Below, piece by piece: positions 35,248-45,410 of a stretch of DNA of 55,823 bases; position 1 is the first letter of the stretch, and each line of letters starts with the position of its first letter. Below the pieces are notes generated by a model. That model was given only the letters and a program-made list of their open reading frames with translations. It did not search any database and was not told where the DNA came from. Source of the DNA: SIG565 sp045540055. GTDB taxonomy: Bacteria; Bacillota; Clostridia; Oscillospirales; Acutalibacteraceae. Location of the stretch: contig JAZQGO010000028.1 of NCBI GenBank assembly GCA_045540055.1, positions 1 through 55,823 of the forward strand, in the 5' to 3' direction. Made by a program: the position numbers and the translations under genes.

Positions 35248-37338
35248 ATGAAAAACTACAAAGAAATAATTGAAAAGCTTACCCTTGAAGAAAAAGCGCT
35301 TCTTCTTACGGGTGATTTTGAGAAAACAATGCGCACACACGACATACCCGAGCACGACATCAGAAGTATATCTATGTCTGACGGCCCTTCGGGCGTGCGT
35401 GTTACTTGGGATGACGGCGTGCCCGGCGGCGACGTCGCCTTTGCACCCGCTATTTCAATGGCATCTACTTGGGATAGAGCGCTTATGAACGAAGTAGGCC
35501 ACGGTCTTGGCAAAAGCTGTATTGCCCATAATGTCGATATGCTGTTAGCACCCGCAGTTAATCTACACAGAAACCCTCTTTGTGGCCGAAACTACGAGTA
35601 TTTTTCAGAGGACCCGTATTTAGCAGGCGAGTTGGCGGCAGAATATATAAACGGTATTCAGGCAGAGGGCGTCGGCACCTCTTTAAAGCACTACGCAATG
35701 AACCATCAGGAGCGCTTTAGAAGCGAACTTAGCGTTAACTGTGACGAGCGTACAATGCGTGAATTATATTTGCGAGTTTTTGAAATTATAGTTAAAAAAT
35801 CTCAACCAACATCGGTTATGTGCGCATACAATAAGGTGAACGGTCACTACTGCTCAGAAAACAAGAAGATATTAACCAAAATCTTGCGTGATGAGTGGGG
35901 CTATGAGGGCGAGCTTATATCTGACTGGGGCGCAATACATAATCCCGGTAAGTCCTTTGCCGCAGGTATGGATTTGCAGATGCCGGTTAACAAGAATATT
36001 GTTAATGATGTTAAAAAGGCGCTCGAGCGTGGCTGGTGCACTATGGAGGATGTTGACCGTGCGGTTGAAAAGAATATACGACTTGTAGACCGTATACTCG
36101 ATATAGAGCGAAGCAAAGAGCCGTATGACAGAAATAAAATTCACGCCCTTGCGCAAAAGGCGGCGGCAGACGGTATTGTAATGCTTAAAAATGACGGTAA
36201 TATTTTACCGCTTAAAAAGGATAAGGATATTAAGGTTATCTCTGTTTTTGGTAAATTTGCTGAGGATCCGATGTATGCCGCAGGCAACTGGACAAGCGGT
36301 GGTGTTACTGTTGATGAAGAATCGGTTGACAAACCCCTTGATTTCATTAAAAAGTATGCCGAAGAGATTGGTGCAGAGGTGCTTTATGAGCCACTTTATC
36401 AGAAGGAGTGCGGCGAGTTTGGTATGCCGCTTCGTGATAAAATGATAAAGACACTTGTTAAGTCAGATGTCGCTATATTCTTTACAGGCTACCATCCCTA
36501 TCACGGTGTTGAGGGAGACGACCGACTCGACCTTAATCTGCCTTATAGTATGACAAGACTTGCAAGTGAGGTCGCTCGTATTCACCCGAAAAGTATTATG
36601 GTTCAGCAAAACGGTTGTGCTATTGCTCCTTACGATTACCTCGGTGACCCCAAGGTAATTCTGCAGACCTGGATGACGGGTGAGGGCGGCGGTAAGGCCG
36701 TTGCCGATGTTCTGTTTGGTAAGATTAACCCGAACGGTAAATTACCCTGCACATTTATGCGTGAGATGGATCCCGATATCGAATTTCCAGGTGACGGCAG
36801 AAAGCTTGACTATAAGGAAAGAATGTTTATTGGCTACCGCTATTATGATAAGCATCCTGAAAAGGTGTGGTATCCCTTCGGTCATGGTATGTCCTATACA
36901 ACCTTCGAGTACAGCAATCTTGTTATCACACCCGAGAAGAGTGATGATCCGAAGCAGGTGGTTAAGGTACAGTTTGATATTACCAATACGGGTGACGTCA
37001 CGGGTAAAGAAATCGCCCAGGTTTATGTATCTGCCAAGGACGGCACAATCGTTCGTCCTGTTAAGGAGCTTCAAGGCTTTGATAAGGTAGAACTCGAGCC
37101 CGGTCAGACCAAGACCGTAACTATTGAACTTGATGAGCGTGCCTTCGCATATTGGAACACAAATGAGGATGATTGGCACGTTGAGTCGGGTGAATATGAT
37201 ATTATGGTTGCGGCATCGGCTACCGATATTCGCTTAAAGTGCGTTTACACAGTTAATTGGGATAAGGATTACACTATTGCCAGAGAGCGCTGGGGCGATG
37301 CATGGGCGCACGAGCTTATGATGGCAGGTAACTGCTAA
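35248..37338 (+). CDS. Glycoside hydrolase family 3 beta-glucosidase
   Basis: 696 residues in the order GH3 N-domain, GH3 C-domain, fibronectin-III-like. The nucleophile is D226 in ELISDWGA; KHYAMNHQE carries the substrate-binding KH motif; the C-terminal module begins near YPFGHGMSYTTFEYS. There is no signal peptide, so it acts on imported beta-glucosides or other short glycosides inside the cell. AAGGGG precedes the ATG. Monocistronic, with a terminator at 37347. Confidence 0.93.
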   Translation: MKNYKEIIEKLTLEEKALLLTGDFEKTMRTHDIPEHDIRSISMSDGPSGVRVTWDDGVPGGDVAFAPAISMASTWDRALMNEVGHGLGKSCIAHNVDMLLAPAVNLHRNPLCGRNYEYFSEDPYLAGELAAEYINGIQAEGVGTSLKHYAMNHQERFRSELSVNCDERTMRELYLRVFEIIVKKSQPTSVMCAYNKVNGHYCSENKKILTKILRDEWGYEGELISDWGAIHNPGKSFAAGMDLQMPVNKNIVNDVKKALERGWCTMEDVDRAVEKNIRLVDRILDIERSKEPYDRNKIHALAQKAAADGIVMLKNDGNILPLKKDKDIKVISVFGKFAEDPMYAAGNWTSGGVTVDEESVDKPLDFIKKYAEEIGAEVLYEPLYQKECGEFGMPLRDKMIKTLVKSDVAIFFTGYHPYHGVEGDDRLDLNLPYSMTRLASEVARIHPKSIMVQQNGCAIAPYDYLGDPKVILQTWMTGEGGGKAVADVLFGKINPNGKLPCTFMREMDPDIEFPGDGRKLDYKERMFIGYRYYDKHPEKVWYPFGHGMSYTTFEYSNLVITPEKSDDPKQVVKVQFDITNTGDVTGKEIAQVYVSAKDGTIVRPVKELQGFDKVELEPGQTKTVTIELDERAFAYWNTNEDDWHVESGEYDIMVAASATDIRLKCVYTVNWDKDYTIARERWGDAWAHELMMAGNC

Positions 37339-37346
37339 CAAACACA

Positions 37347-37374
37347 AAGCAGCGTCAAATATTTGACGCTGCTT
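37347..37374 (+). terminator. Perfect palindrome after GH3 gene
   Basis: A 28-base perfect palindrome (arms AAGCAGCGTCAAAT / ATTTGACGCTGCTT). The T-tract is weak, so it may be only a partial terminator before the FkbM gene. Confidence 0.6.
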
Positions 37375-37397
37375 ATTCTCGTTTTAAGGAATAAAAA

Positions 37398-38432
37398 ATG
37401 TTAGATTTATGGAACTATCTTAAAGGCACCGACAAGCCGATATATTTATATGGTACGGGCAACGGCGCCGACAAAATTTTAGATGAGCTGATACGCCGAG
37501 GTATCATTGTGACGGGTGTTTTCGCCTCCGACGGCTTTGTGAGAAGCCGTACCTTCCGAGGCTTTCCCGTAATATCGTTTACTGATGCCAAAAATCAGGA
37601 CCCCGATTTAATAACGCTTGTTTGCTTTGGCTCACAGCTACCCGATGTTATGGATAATATCAAAAAAATCGGGACTATGAGTGAACTTTATGCTCCTGAT
37701 GTTGCGGTCGTGGGTGACACAGAGGTTTTTGATTTAGATTACGCCAGGTCTCATAAGCAAGAGCTGAATACGGCATATAATCTGCTGGCAGATGATTTTT
37801 CAAAAAAGGTGTTCCAAAACACCATGCTTTATAAACTCACAGGTAAGCTTGACTACCTGTTTGAAATTGAGTCGCAAAAGCAAGAGGCATATTCACTGCT
37901 TAATCTGTCGGGGGATGAATGCTATATGGACCTTGGCGCATATAACGGTGACACTATAAAGGAATTTATGGAATATACCGGCGCACGCTATCAAAGGATA
38001 ATAGCAGTAGAGCCTGATTTAAAAAATTTCAGAAAGCTCAAAGCTAACACCGAGCAATTTCAAAACATAACCACCATAAATGCAGGTATAGGTGAGAGTA
38101 AGGGTAGTATGCTTTTCTCAATGAGAGGCGGCAGAAATTCCTCGGTGGGTGAGGGCATCCCGATTGATAAAGAGAGTGTCGACAGTATTTTGAATGGGGA
38201 TAAAATCACCTATATAAAGATGGATATTGAGGGGCTGGAGGCACAGGCTATTGAGGGCGCAAAGCAAACTATTAAAACCTATAGCCCCAAGCTTAATATA
38301 GCGGCATATCACAGAAATGAAGATTTGTTCAAATTGCCTATACAGATCAGCTCCATCAATCCACATTATAAAATTTATCTGCGGCATCACCCGTATATTC
38401 CCGCTTGGGATACGAATTTCTATGTAGTTTAG
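37398..38432 (+). CDS. FkbM-family methyltransferase with N-terminal Rossmann-like region
   Basis: 344 residues. The N-terminal ~110 contain IYLYGTGNGADKILDEL, a nucleotide-binding-like loop. Residues ~165-310 are the FkbM methyltransferase: YMDLGAYNGDTIKEF (SAM loop), AVEPDLKNFRKL and ITYIKMDIEGLEAQAIEGA. Such proteins O-methylate sugars or related groups. It lies 12 bases before deoC, though its function is not obviously linked to nucleosides. TTTTAAGGA precedes the ATG. Confidence 0.85.
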   Translation: MLDLWNYLKGTDKPIYLYGTGNGADKILDELIRRGIIVTGVFASDGFVRSRTFRGFPVISFTDAKNQDPDLITLVCFGSQLPDVMDNIKKIGTMSELYAPDVAVVGDTEVFDLDYARSHKQELNTAYNLLADDFSKKVFQNTMLYKLTGKLDYLFEIESQKQEAYSLLNLSGDECYMDLGAYNGDTIKEFMEYTGARYQRIIAVEPDLKNFRKLKANTEQFQNITTINAGIGESKGSMLFSMRGGRNSSVGEGIPIDKESVDSILNGDKITYIKMDIEGLEAQAIEGAKQTIKTYSPKLNIAAYHRNEDLFKLPIQISSINPHYKIYLRHHPYIPAWDTNFYVV

Positions 38433-38443
38433 AGGGAATCATT

Positions 38444-39127
38444 ATGAATATAAAAGAAATTTTATCGATGGTAGACCATACCTTATTGCTACCGAGTGTG
38501 ACCGAGCAAGAAATAATATCGCTTTGTGACGACGCAGTAAAATACGGTACGGCTACGGTTTGTATTCCGCCGTCGTATGTAGCCTTTGTTAAGGATATAT
38601 ATAAAGAAAAACTCAAAATTTGCACAGTCATCGGTTTTCCTAACGGATATAACACTACTTGTGTTAAATGCCTTGAGACAGCAGAGGCGGTAAAGAATGG
38701 CGCCGATGAAATAGATATGGTTATAAATATCGGTTGGCTTCACGATAAGAAATATGACCGTATATTAGAAGAAATTAATGAAGTAAAGGCTAACTGCTCG
38801 GGCAGGGTGTTAAAGGTTATTATTGAAACCTGTATGCTGAGTGACCAAGAAAAAATTAAGATGTGTGATATAATCTCACGCTCAAATGCCGATTATATCA
38901 AAACATCAACGGGTTTCTCAACTGCGGGCGCAAACTTTTATGATATTGAACTGTTTAAAAAGCATATCAAAAACGGCAAACTTATAAAGGCGGCTGGCGG
39001 CATTTCGTCGCTTGTCGATGCAGAGCAATTTATTAAGCTTGGTGCTAAGCGCCTCGGCACCAGCCGAATTGTTAAAATAGTAAAGGAGAATAACAATGAA
39101 CAAAGCATATCCGACTCCGCATATTAA
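38444..39127 (+). CDS. deoC: Deoxyribose-phosphate aldolase
   Basis: 227 residues. DHTLLLPSVTEQE, EIDMVINIG, VIIETCMLSD and the Schiff-base Lys in YIKTSTGFS are all present. It cleaves 2-deoxyribose-5-phosphate to acetaldehyde and glyceraldehyde-3-phosphate. ATG 38444 with GAGGGAA upstream is chosen over a longer frame that runs back into fkbM. Its 3' end overlaps deoD by 32 bases. Confidence 0.95.
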   Translation: MNIKEILSMVDHTLLLPSVTEQEIISLCDDAVKYGTATVCIPPSYVAFVKDIYKEKLKICTVIGFPNGYNTTCVKCLETAEAVKNGADEIDMVINIGWLHDKKYDRILEEINEVKANCSGRVLKVIIETCMLSDQEKIKMCDIISRSNADYIKTSTGFSTAGANFYDIELFKKHIKNGKLIKAAGGISSLVDAEQFIKLGAKRLGTSRIVKIVKENNNEQSISDSAY

Positions 39128-39812
39128 CGCTACCCCTGATGACTTTGGCAAAACCGTACTAATGCCGGGTGACCCTTTGCGTGCAAAATTTGTGGCAGAA
39201 AACTTTTTAAAGGGTGCGGCGCTTGTCAATAATGTTCGCGGTGTGCAGGGTTACACGGGATATTACAAGGGTGTAAAGGTATCTGTTATGGCAAGCGGTA
39301 TGGGTATGCCGTCGATGGCCATTTACAGCTATGAGCTTTTTAACTTTTTCGGTGTTGAAAATATAATACGAATCGGCTCTGCGGGTTCTATGCAGGCAGA
39401 TGTTAATATCCGTGATATTGTTTTAGGTCAGGCGGCCTGCACCAACTCTGCCTATGCTAATCAATATGACCTCGACGGTACCTTTGCACCAATTGCCGAC
39501 TATACACTGCTTGATAGTGCAGCAAAAATTGCAAAAAGTCTAAATCTTAATTATCACGTCGGCAATCTGCTTTCAAGCGATACCTTTTATAGTGATAATA
39601 AGGATAATAACTGGGCTAAAATGGGTGTCTTGGCGGTTGAGATGGAGGCGGCGGCACTTTATATGAATGCGGCCCGCGCAGGTAAAAAGGCGCTTGCTAT
39701 CTGTACTATATCAGATAGCCTTGTAACAGGCGAGGCAACAACTGCCGAAGAGCGTCAGACCTCATTTAATGAAATGATAAATTTAGCGTTAGAGGTAGCC
39801 GTCAGTGAGTAA
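39096..39812 (+). CDS. deoD: Purine-nucleoside phosphorylase (DeoD type)
   Basis: 238 residues, hexameric PNP family. VLMPGDPLRAKFVAE at the start (phosphate-binding), RIGSAGSMQ and the base-binding EMEAAALY, with SDSLVTGE. It phosphorolyses purine (deoxy)nucleosides. AAAGGAG precedes the ATG inside deoC, an overlap implying coupled translation. Confidence 0.96.
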   Translation: MNKAYPTPHINATPDDFGKTVLMPGDPLRAKFVAENFLKGAALVNNVRGVQGYTGYYKGVKVSVMASGMGMPSMAIYSYELFNFFGVENIIRIGSAGSMQADVNIRDIVLGQAACTNSAYANQYDLDGTFAPIADYTLLDSAAKIAKSLNLNYHVGNLLSSDTFYSDNKDNNWAKMGVLAVEMEAAALYMNAARAGKKALAICTISDSLVTGEATTAEERQTSFNEMINLALEVAVSE

Positions 39813-40971
39813 AATTAAAAGGGTTTTTCTTATCGTACTTGATAGTGTCGGTGTCGGTGCTCTGCCCGATGCGGCCGAATATAACGACAGCGGCGCTGAT
39901 ACTATGCGCAGTATCTCGGCATCAAGCAAATTTAATATACCTACCTTGCTGAAATCAGGGCTTGGTAATATAAAGGGCCTTGAATATTTAGGTGCGGCAG
40001 ACGAGCCTATCGCCGCCTACGGTAAGGCGTGCGAGCTTTCAAAGGGTAAGGATACAACAACGGGTCATTGGGAGATAGCGGGACTCTGCATTGATAAGCA
40101 CTTCCCAACCTATCCGAATGGCTTTCCTGATAGTATTATCAAAGAATTTGAAGAAAGAACTGGCAGAAAGGTCTTATGCAATAAGGTCTATTCGGGCACC
40201 GAGGTTATTAAGGACTACGGTGAAGAGCACATAAAAACAGGTGCGCTTATTGTATACACCTCAGCAGACAGCGTCTTTCAGATTGCGGCTCACGAGCAGG
40301 TTGTCCCTGTAGCCGAGCTTTATAGATACTGCGAGATAGCCAGAGAAATTTTAAATGGCGAAAACGGGGTAGGCAGGGTTATTGCGCGCCCGTTTGACAG
40401 CGAATATCCTTTCCGCCGTACACCACGCCGCCATGATTATTCATTGGCGCCTATCGGTCGCACGGTTTTAGACAGTTTAAAGGATAATGGATACGATGTA
40501 ATTGCCATTGGTAAAATTGGCGATATTTTTGCGTCAAGTGGCATCACCGAGAGTATACCGACTGCCGACAACAGCGATGGTATGGCCGTTACACAAAAAA
40601 TGACAGATAGAGTTTTCAATGGTCTTTGCTTTGTAAATCTTGTAGATTTTGATATGGTTTACGGTCACCGTAATAATATCGACGGCTATGCTGAGGCTTT
40701 AAGTAATTTTGATGCTTGGCTTGGTGAGTTTTTACCAAAACTTCAAAGGGACGATATGCTGATTATTACCGCCGACCACGGTTGTGACCCGGGGGATAAC
40801 AGCACCGACCATACAAGAGAATATACGCCGATTTTGGTGTACGGAACACCGAATAAAGCCTATTTAGGTGTCAGATGCAGTTTTTCTGATATAGCCGCAA
40901 CAATTTCGGATATATTCGGCTTAGGCTATAAAACACACGGTGTAAGCTTTAAAAGGGAATTAGGTTTGTAA
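39805..40971 (+). CDS. deoB: Phosphopentomutase
   Basis: 388 residues, alkaline-phosphatase superfamily. Metal ligands are visible in LDSVGVGALPDA, TTGHWEIAG (phosphorylatable Thr) and ADHGCDPGDNSTDH. It interconverts (deoxy)ribose-1- and 5-phosphate. The GTG start at 39805 overlaps deoD by 8 bases with AGAGG upstream. Confidence 0.96.
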   Translation: MSKIKRVFLIVLDSVGVGALPDAAEYNDSGADTMRSISASSKFNIPTLLKSGLGNIKGLEYLGAADEPIAAYGKACELSKGKDTTTGHWEIAGLCIDKHFPTYPNGFPDSIIKEFEERTGRKVLCNKVYSGTEVIKDYGEEHIKTGALIVYTSADSVFQIAAHEQVVPVAELYRYCEIAREILNGENGVGRVIARPFDSEYPFRRTPRRHDYSLAPIGRTVLDSLKDNGYDVIAIGKIGDIFASSGITESIPTADNSDGMAVTQKMTDRVFNGLCFVNLVDFDMVYGHRNNIDGYAEALSNFDAWLGEFLPKLQRDDMLIITADHGCDPGDNSTDHTREYTPILVYGTPNKAYLGVRCSFSDIAATISDIFGLGYKTHGVSFKRELGL

Positions 40972-40972
40972 A

Positions 40973-41368
40973 ATGGATATTAAAGAACTTATAAATTCAG
41001 CGTTAGCGGTACAGCAAAATTCATATTCACCCTATTCAAAATTCAGCGTGGGTGCGGCTCTGCTTTGCAAAAGCGGTAAAATCTATACAGGCTGTAACAT
41101 TGAAAATGCAGCCTTTACGCCCACCGTATGTGCAGAGCGCACCGCCTTTTTCAAGGCCATAAGCGAGGGTGAAAGGCAGTTCACCGCAATAGCGGTTATC
41201 GGCTCTGCCGATACGCTATGTATGCCCTGCGGTGTCTGCCGTCAGGTTATATCAGAGTTTTGCGACAGCGATTTTAAGATTATTTGCGCCGCAAAAAACG
41301 GCGAATATAAGGAATATACTTTAGGTGAATTATTACCATTTTCATTTAATTTAGGAGAAAATGTATGA
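40973..41368 (+). CDS. cdd: Cytidine deaminase
   Basis: 131 residues, homotetrameric-type. Zinc site CNIENAAFTPTVCAERTAF and MPCGVCRQVI. It converts (deoxy)cytidine to (deoxy)uridine, feeding the phosphorylase behind it. Start 1 base after deoB; its TGA overlaps the next ATG (ATGA). Confidence 0.96.
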   Translation: MDIKELINSALAVQQNSYSPYSKFSVGAALLCKSGKIYTGCNIENAAFTPTVCAERTAFFKAISEGERQFTAIAVIGSADTLCMPCGVCRQVISEFCDSDFKIICAAKNGEYKEYTLGELLPFSFNLGENV

Positions 41369-42669
41369 GAATGTACGATATAATCGCCAAAAAGCGTGAC
41401 GGCGGCGAGCTTACAAGGCAGGAGATAGAATGGTTTGTAAACGAATATACTGCCGATAATATTCCCGATTATCAGGCATCGGCTCTTTGTATGGCAATTT
41501 TCTTTAACGGTATGACCTCTCAGGAAACTGCACTTCTTACCGCCGCAATGCGTGACTCGGGTGACAAGGTCGATTTGTCTGCCTTTGGCGGTAAAACGGT
41601 CGATAAGCACAGTACGGGCGGTGTAGGAGATAAGACAACACTTATTGTAGCCCCCATTGTCGCAAGCCTCGGCGCTAAGGTCGCCAAAATGTCGGGTAGG
41701 GGACTTGGTCACACGGGCGGCACGGTTGATAAGTTAGAATCTATCGCAGGCTTTAAAACAACCCTTTCGTCTGAGGAGTTTTTAAATCAGGTCGAAAATA
41801 TAGGTGTTGCCGTTATCGGTCAAAGCGGCAATTTGGCGCCTGCCGATAAAAAGCTTTATGCGCTCAGAGATGTTACGGCAACCGTTAACAGTATTCCGCT
41901 TATCGCATCAAGTATTATGAGCAAGAAATTAGCCGCGGGCACCGATAATATAGTGCTTGATGTCAAGGTCGGCTCGGGTGCCTTCATGAAAAATCTTGAT
42001 GATGCGAAAAGATTAGCGCATGCTATGGTTGACATAGGCTACAGCTGTGGCAAAAAAGTCTCGGCGCTTATTACTAATATGGATATACCGCTGGGGTTTG
42101 CTATCGGCAACGCCTTAGAGGTTAAAGAGGCTCTCGAGGTACTGCGCGGTAATACCGACAGCGATTTAGCAAGGGTTTGTCTGTCTTTGGCGGCCAATAT
42201 GGTAAGCCTTGTTTTTGATACCGATACAGAAATAGCGCTGTCACAGGTTGAAGACGCTATAAGAAGTGGCGCGGCATATAAAAAATTTATAGAATGGATA
42301 GCCGCTCAGGGCGGAGATGTTTCTGTTTTTGAAAACATTGGAAAATTTGGCGAAGCAGAGTATAATGTTGATGTTGTCGCAGGAAAAGGCGGTTATATAA
42401 CAAAAATGGATGCCGAACAGCTTGGCAGAATTTCGGTTATGCTGGGCGGCGGCAGAGCTAAAAAAGATGACATAATCGACTTTAGCGCAGGAATATTGCT
42501 GTCACGCAAAACGGGTGACAGGGTAGCATTGGGCGACAAAATCGCCACACTTTATTCAAGTAGCGTGAGTGATATGTCGGCGGCCGTTAATGCCTTTAAT
42601 GAGGCGGTTGTTATATCTGCAGAGAAGCCGCAGGAGGCGCCGCTTATATACGAGGTTATTAAGGGATAA
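41365..42669 (+). CDS. pdp: Pyrimidine-nucleoside phosphorylase
   Basis: 434 residues. KHSTGGVGDKTTLI is the phosphate-binding signature, MSGRGLGHTGGTVDKLES the substrate site; three domains as in thymidine/pyrimidine nucleoside phosphorylase (DeoA/Pdp). It phosphorolyses uridine, deoxyuridine and thymidine. GGAGAAAATGT precedes the ATG; the 3' end overlaps the next start by one base. Confidence 0.95.
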   Translation: MRMYDIIAKKRDGGELTRQEIEWFVNEYTADNIPDYQASALCMAIFFNGMTSQETALLTAAMRDSGDKVDLSAFGGKTVDKHSTGGVGDKTTLIVAPIVASLGAKVAKMSGRGLGHTGGTVDKLESIAGFKTTLSSEEFLNQVENIGVAVIGQSGNLAPADKKLYALRDVTATVNSIPLIASSIMSKKLAAGTDNIVLDVKVGSGAFMKNLDDAKRLAHAMVDIGYSCGKKVSALITNMDIPLGFAIGNALEVKEALEVLRGNTDSDLARVCLSLAANMVSLVFDTDTEIALSQVEDAIRSGAAYKKFIEWIAAQGGDVSVFENIGKFGEAEYNVDVVAGKGGYITKMDAEQLGRISVMLGGGRAKKDDIIDFSAGILLSRKTGDRVALGDKIATLYSSSVSDMSAAVNAFNEAVVISAEKPQEAPLIYEVIKG

Positions 42670-43208
42670 TGTTTGATTATATTCTAAAACGCTCAGATAG
42701 AAAAACACTGTCGCTTAGGATAAATGATGATTTGAAGGTTGTAGTTTGCTCACCGCTATTTTTAAGCAGGGCAAAGATTGATGAGTTTGTAATAAAGCAT
42801 ACCGAGTGGATAGAAAAGCATATCGAGCTTATGCGACGCCGTCAGCAGTCGTTTTTGTCGCTGACCGACCAAAAGGTAAAGCAGTTAAAACAGGCGGCGG
42901 CAGAAATTATACCAAGTCGCGTGAAATACTATTCACAGCTTATGGATGTTGAGCCGACGGGCATAAAAATAACATCGGCTAAAAAGCGGTTTGGCAGTTG
43001 TAGCGGTAAGAATGCGCTGTGCTTTTCTTATATGCTTATGCTCTATCCGACAGAGGCTATAGATTATGTTGTTGTGCACGAGTTGGCGCACATAAAGCAC
43101 CACAATCATTCGGCACAGTTTTATAATTTAGTTGCAAAAATTCTCCCCGATTATAAAAACAGGGAAGCGATATTAAAGAGGGGTATTGATTTTGACAAGG
43201 AAGCTTAG
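42669..43208 (+). CDS. YgjP-like metallopeptidase domain protein
   Basis: 179 residues. The zinc site is VVVHELAHIKHHNHSAQFY (HExxH with a further His), preceded by KRFGSCSGKNALCFSY, the hallmark of the YgjP/DUF45 family. The peptide target is unknown. It is coupled to pdp and overlaps the SGNH gene, so it rides in the nucleoside operon without an obvious reason. Confidence 0.88.
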   Translation: MFDYILKRSDRKTLSLRINDDLKVVVCSPLFLSRAKIDEFVIKHTEWIEKHIELMRRRQQSFLSLTDQKVKQLKQAAAEIIPSRVKYYSQLMDVEPTGIKITSAKKRFGSCSGKNALCFSYMLMLYPTEAIDYVVVHELAHIKHHNHSAQFYNLVAKILPDYKNREAILKRGIDFDKEA

Positions 43209-44244
43209 TAACACCTACAAAAAAATAACAGAAGAAAGGCAACTGACGGTAGTTTACTTTGGCGGTTCAGTTACTGCGGGTGCTTGCGCATCCGACCCTG
43301 ATAAAACGAGTTGGCGTGCTCTTACGGGTAAATATTTAAAAGAGAAATATCCCGATGTGCAGGTAAATAATGTTAGTGCCGCAATAGGTGGTACGGGTAC
43401 AGGCTTCGGTCTTTTCAGAATAGAGAATGACGTTTTATCGTATAATCCTGACCTTGTCTTTATTGAATTCAGCATTAACGATGCTTATCAAAGGTATACT
43501 GTTGAAGAAAGTTTGATTTATTATGAGTCAATCATTCGAAAAATATATTCATCTAACCCGTATACTGATATTATTATAGCCTTTATCACCGACCGCAACA
43601 TTGTATATAACGGCTCGAGATTTATTGATGCCCATAAAGCATTGGCGGCACATTACGATATTCCTACAATCAGTTTTAATGACGCATTGGCAAGGGAATT
43701 AAAAGACTCTCAAAACCCGATAGATTATTATATTAAAGATTGGGTGCATCCAAACGATAACGGTTACAAGCTGTACGCAAAGACGGCTATTGAGTTTTTA
43801 GAAAATGATTTGAGTGGTGCACACGAGAAGGCAGCAGCGGCTCGTTTGCCTCAGCCTTACAGCGAGAATCTTATTCTCGATAAAACCTACAGAATCGGCC
43901 TTAGAGATATGAAGGATATTGAAGCCGACGGTTTTTTACTTGAGGATGGTGAGTTTGCCGCAAAAGAACTGTATAACTGCTACAAAAAGGGCGATGAGTT
44001 AAGATTTACATTTACGGGTACATATATCGGTGCGCAGGCTCATTCATGGAAGGATGAGGAGGCAACCACACGCTTGGTTTGCATAGTTGACGGTAAGCAG
44101 GCAGGGGTGGCATCCTTCGGTAAAAATGACCATTCAATAATTCACGTGACCTTCGCAAGAGGCTTGCCATACGGTGAACATAGCGTCATTTTGCGTAACG
44201 AAGAGGACGGTAAAGCCACAATCCGAGAGTTTTTTGTTTCTTAA
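43192..44244 (+). CDS. SGNH/GDSL-family hydrolase
   Basis: About 350 residues. Block I is VYFGGSVTAGA (catalytic Ser), the Asn block is EFSINDAY and block V is DWVHPNDNGY (Asp and His). The last ~130 residues form a beta-rich module that could bind carbohydrate. Esterase on acetylated sugars is a fair guess. There is no signal peptide. I favour TTG 43192 because AGAGGGG is 8 bases upstream; a TTG at 43186 is in frame. Last member of the deo cluster. Confidence 0.85.
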   Translation: MTRKLSNTYKKITEERQLTVVYFGGSVTAGACASDPDKTSWRALTGKYLKEKYPDVQVNNVSAAIGGTGTGFGLFRIENDVLSYNPDLVFIEFSINDAYQRYTVEESLIYYESIIRKIYSSNPYTDIIIAFITDRNIVYNGSRFIDAHKALAAHYDIPTISFNDALARELKDSQNPIDYYIKDWVHPNDNGYKLYAKTAIEFLENDLSGAHEKAAAARLPQPYSENLILDKTYRIGLRDMKDIEADGFLLEDGEFAAKELYNCYKKGDELRFTFTGTYIGAQAHSWKDEEATTRLVCIVDGKQAGVASFGKNDHSIIHVTFARGLPYGEHSVILRNEEDGKATIREFFVS

Positions 44245-44282
44245 GCTGTATATTATTTTTAATTTATACATAGTATTTTGTT

Positions 44283-45335
44283 ATGAGAAAAATCAACTTT
44301 TTTAACTTAGGATTTATATTTGCAGGCTGTTTTTTAGGCGCAGGATTTTTATCGGGTAATGAGCTTAAACAGTTTTTCGGTAACTTTGGTCTTAGCGGCA
44401 TTTTAGGCTGCTTAATTTCGGTAACGACCATATGTATATTCGGTGCCATGATTATCTTTATCGCTAAATTCAAAAACACCGAAAAAATTGAGGATATTAT
44501 TTTGCCATTTAAATCCCCCGTGCTTGGTAGTGTCCTTGCCTTTTTACAGATGATTTTGGTTTTCGCCATAATCGTTATTATGACGTCTGGTGCCGCAACC
44601 CTGTTAGAAGAAATTACGGGTATTAACCGCACCTTAGCGGCGGCACTGTTCAGCCTGATTTTAGCGACGGTAGCATTAAAGGGAGTTTCGGGCATTGCGG
44701 CATTTTTTTCGGTTTTGGTTCCGCTTATTGCCGCGTTTTCGCTAGGCATAAGTATTTTCGTCTGTGCGTCAGACGGCTTACCAAATATAACTGCGGTACC
44801 GACTCAGCAGACAAATCCGTTACTCAGCCATTGGTTGCTCGCAAGTCTTTCGTATCTGTCGTACAGTATATTCTCATCTGTCGGTATAATTTCGCCCCTC
44901 GCAAAACGCATAGATAATACTAGAACCTACATAAAGGGCGCAATTTTCGGCGGTGCCGTGCTTTTTTTGGTGGCAGTGGCAATTCTACTGTCGGTTTATA
45001 CGCTTATCTCTAATGAAATTGGCGAGCTTCCTATGCTGTCGGTTGCCGTCAATATAAATTCCGCCATTGGTATTATATATGCAGTGCTGTTGCTTGGCGG
45101 AATGTTCGGTGCGGCGCTTACAAGTATGATGTCAATTTCAAACTATATAACCGTTAAATTTACGGGGACTAAGCTTATACCTACAGTTATAATACTGTCG
45201 CTTATTAACTTTATCGGTAGTCTTTGCGGCTTCGGTGACCTTATAGGTACGGTTTATCCGCTTTTCGGCTATTTAGGTTTAATTGTTTTGGGGTTGATAA
45301 CAGTTAATTTCTTTATTTCACTAAAACAGAAGTGA
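44283..45335 (+). CDS. YkvI-family membrane permease
   Basis: 350 residues, about ten hydrophobic helices, with FIFAGCFLGAGFLSGNELKQFF at the start, the glycine-rich unwound first helix of the APC/LeuT-like YkvI family. Substrate unknown; amino acids or similar small solutes are likely. The upstream gap is only 38 bases, so it may belong to the preceding transcript. Ends before the tRNA-Pro remnant. Confidence 0.85.
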   Translation: MRKINFFNLGFIFAGCFLGAGFLSGNELKQFFGNFGLSGILGCLISVTTICIFGAMIIFIAKFKNTEKIEDIILPFKSPVLGSVLAFLQMILVFAIIVIMTSGAATLLEEITGINRTLAAALFSLILATVALKGVSGIAAFFSVLVPLIAAFSLGISIFVCASDGLPNITAVPTQQTNPLLSHWLLASLSYLSYSIFSSVGIISPLAKRIDNTRTYIKGAIFGGAVLFLVAVAILLSVYTLISNEIGELPMLSVAVNINSAIGIIYAVLLLGGMFGAALTSMMSISNYITVKFTGTKLIPTVIILSLINFIGSLCGFGDLIGTVYPLFGYLGLIVLGLITVNFFISLKQK

Positions 45336-45373
45336 AATAATTACCGTTTAAATTAGAAAATATATAAAAAACA

Positions 45374-45403
45374 AAGCACTTAACTTTTAAAAGTTAAGTG
45401 CTT
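45374..45403. terminator. Perfect 15-base-arm palindrome
   Basis: AAGCACTTAACTTTT / AAAAGTTAAGTGCTT without a loop. It follows the tRNA remnant on the minus strand (its former terminator) and the permease gene on the plus strand. Confidence 0.75.
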
Positions 45404-45410
45404 CTTAAGT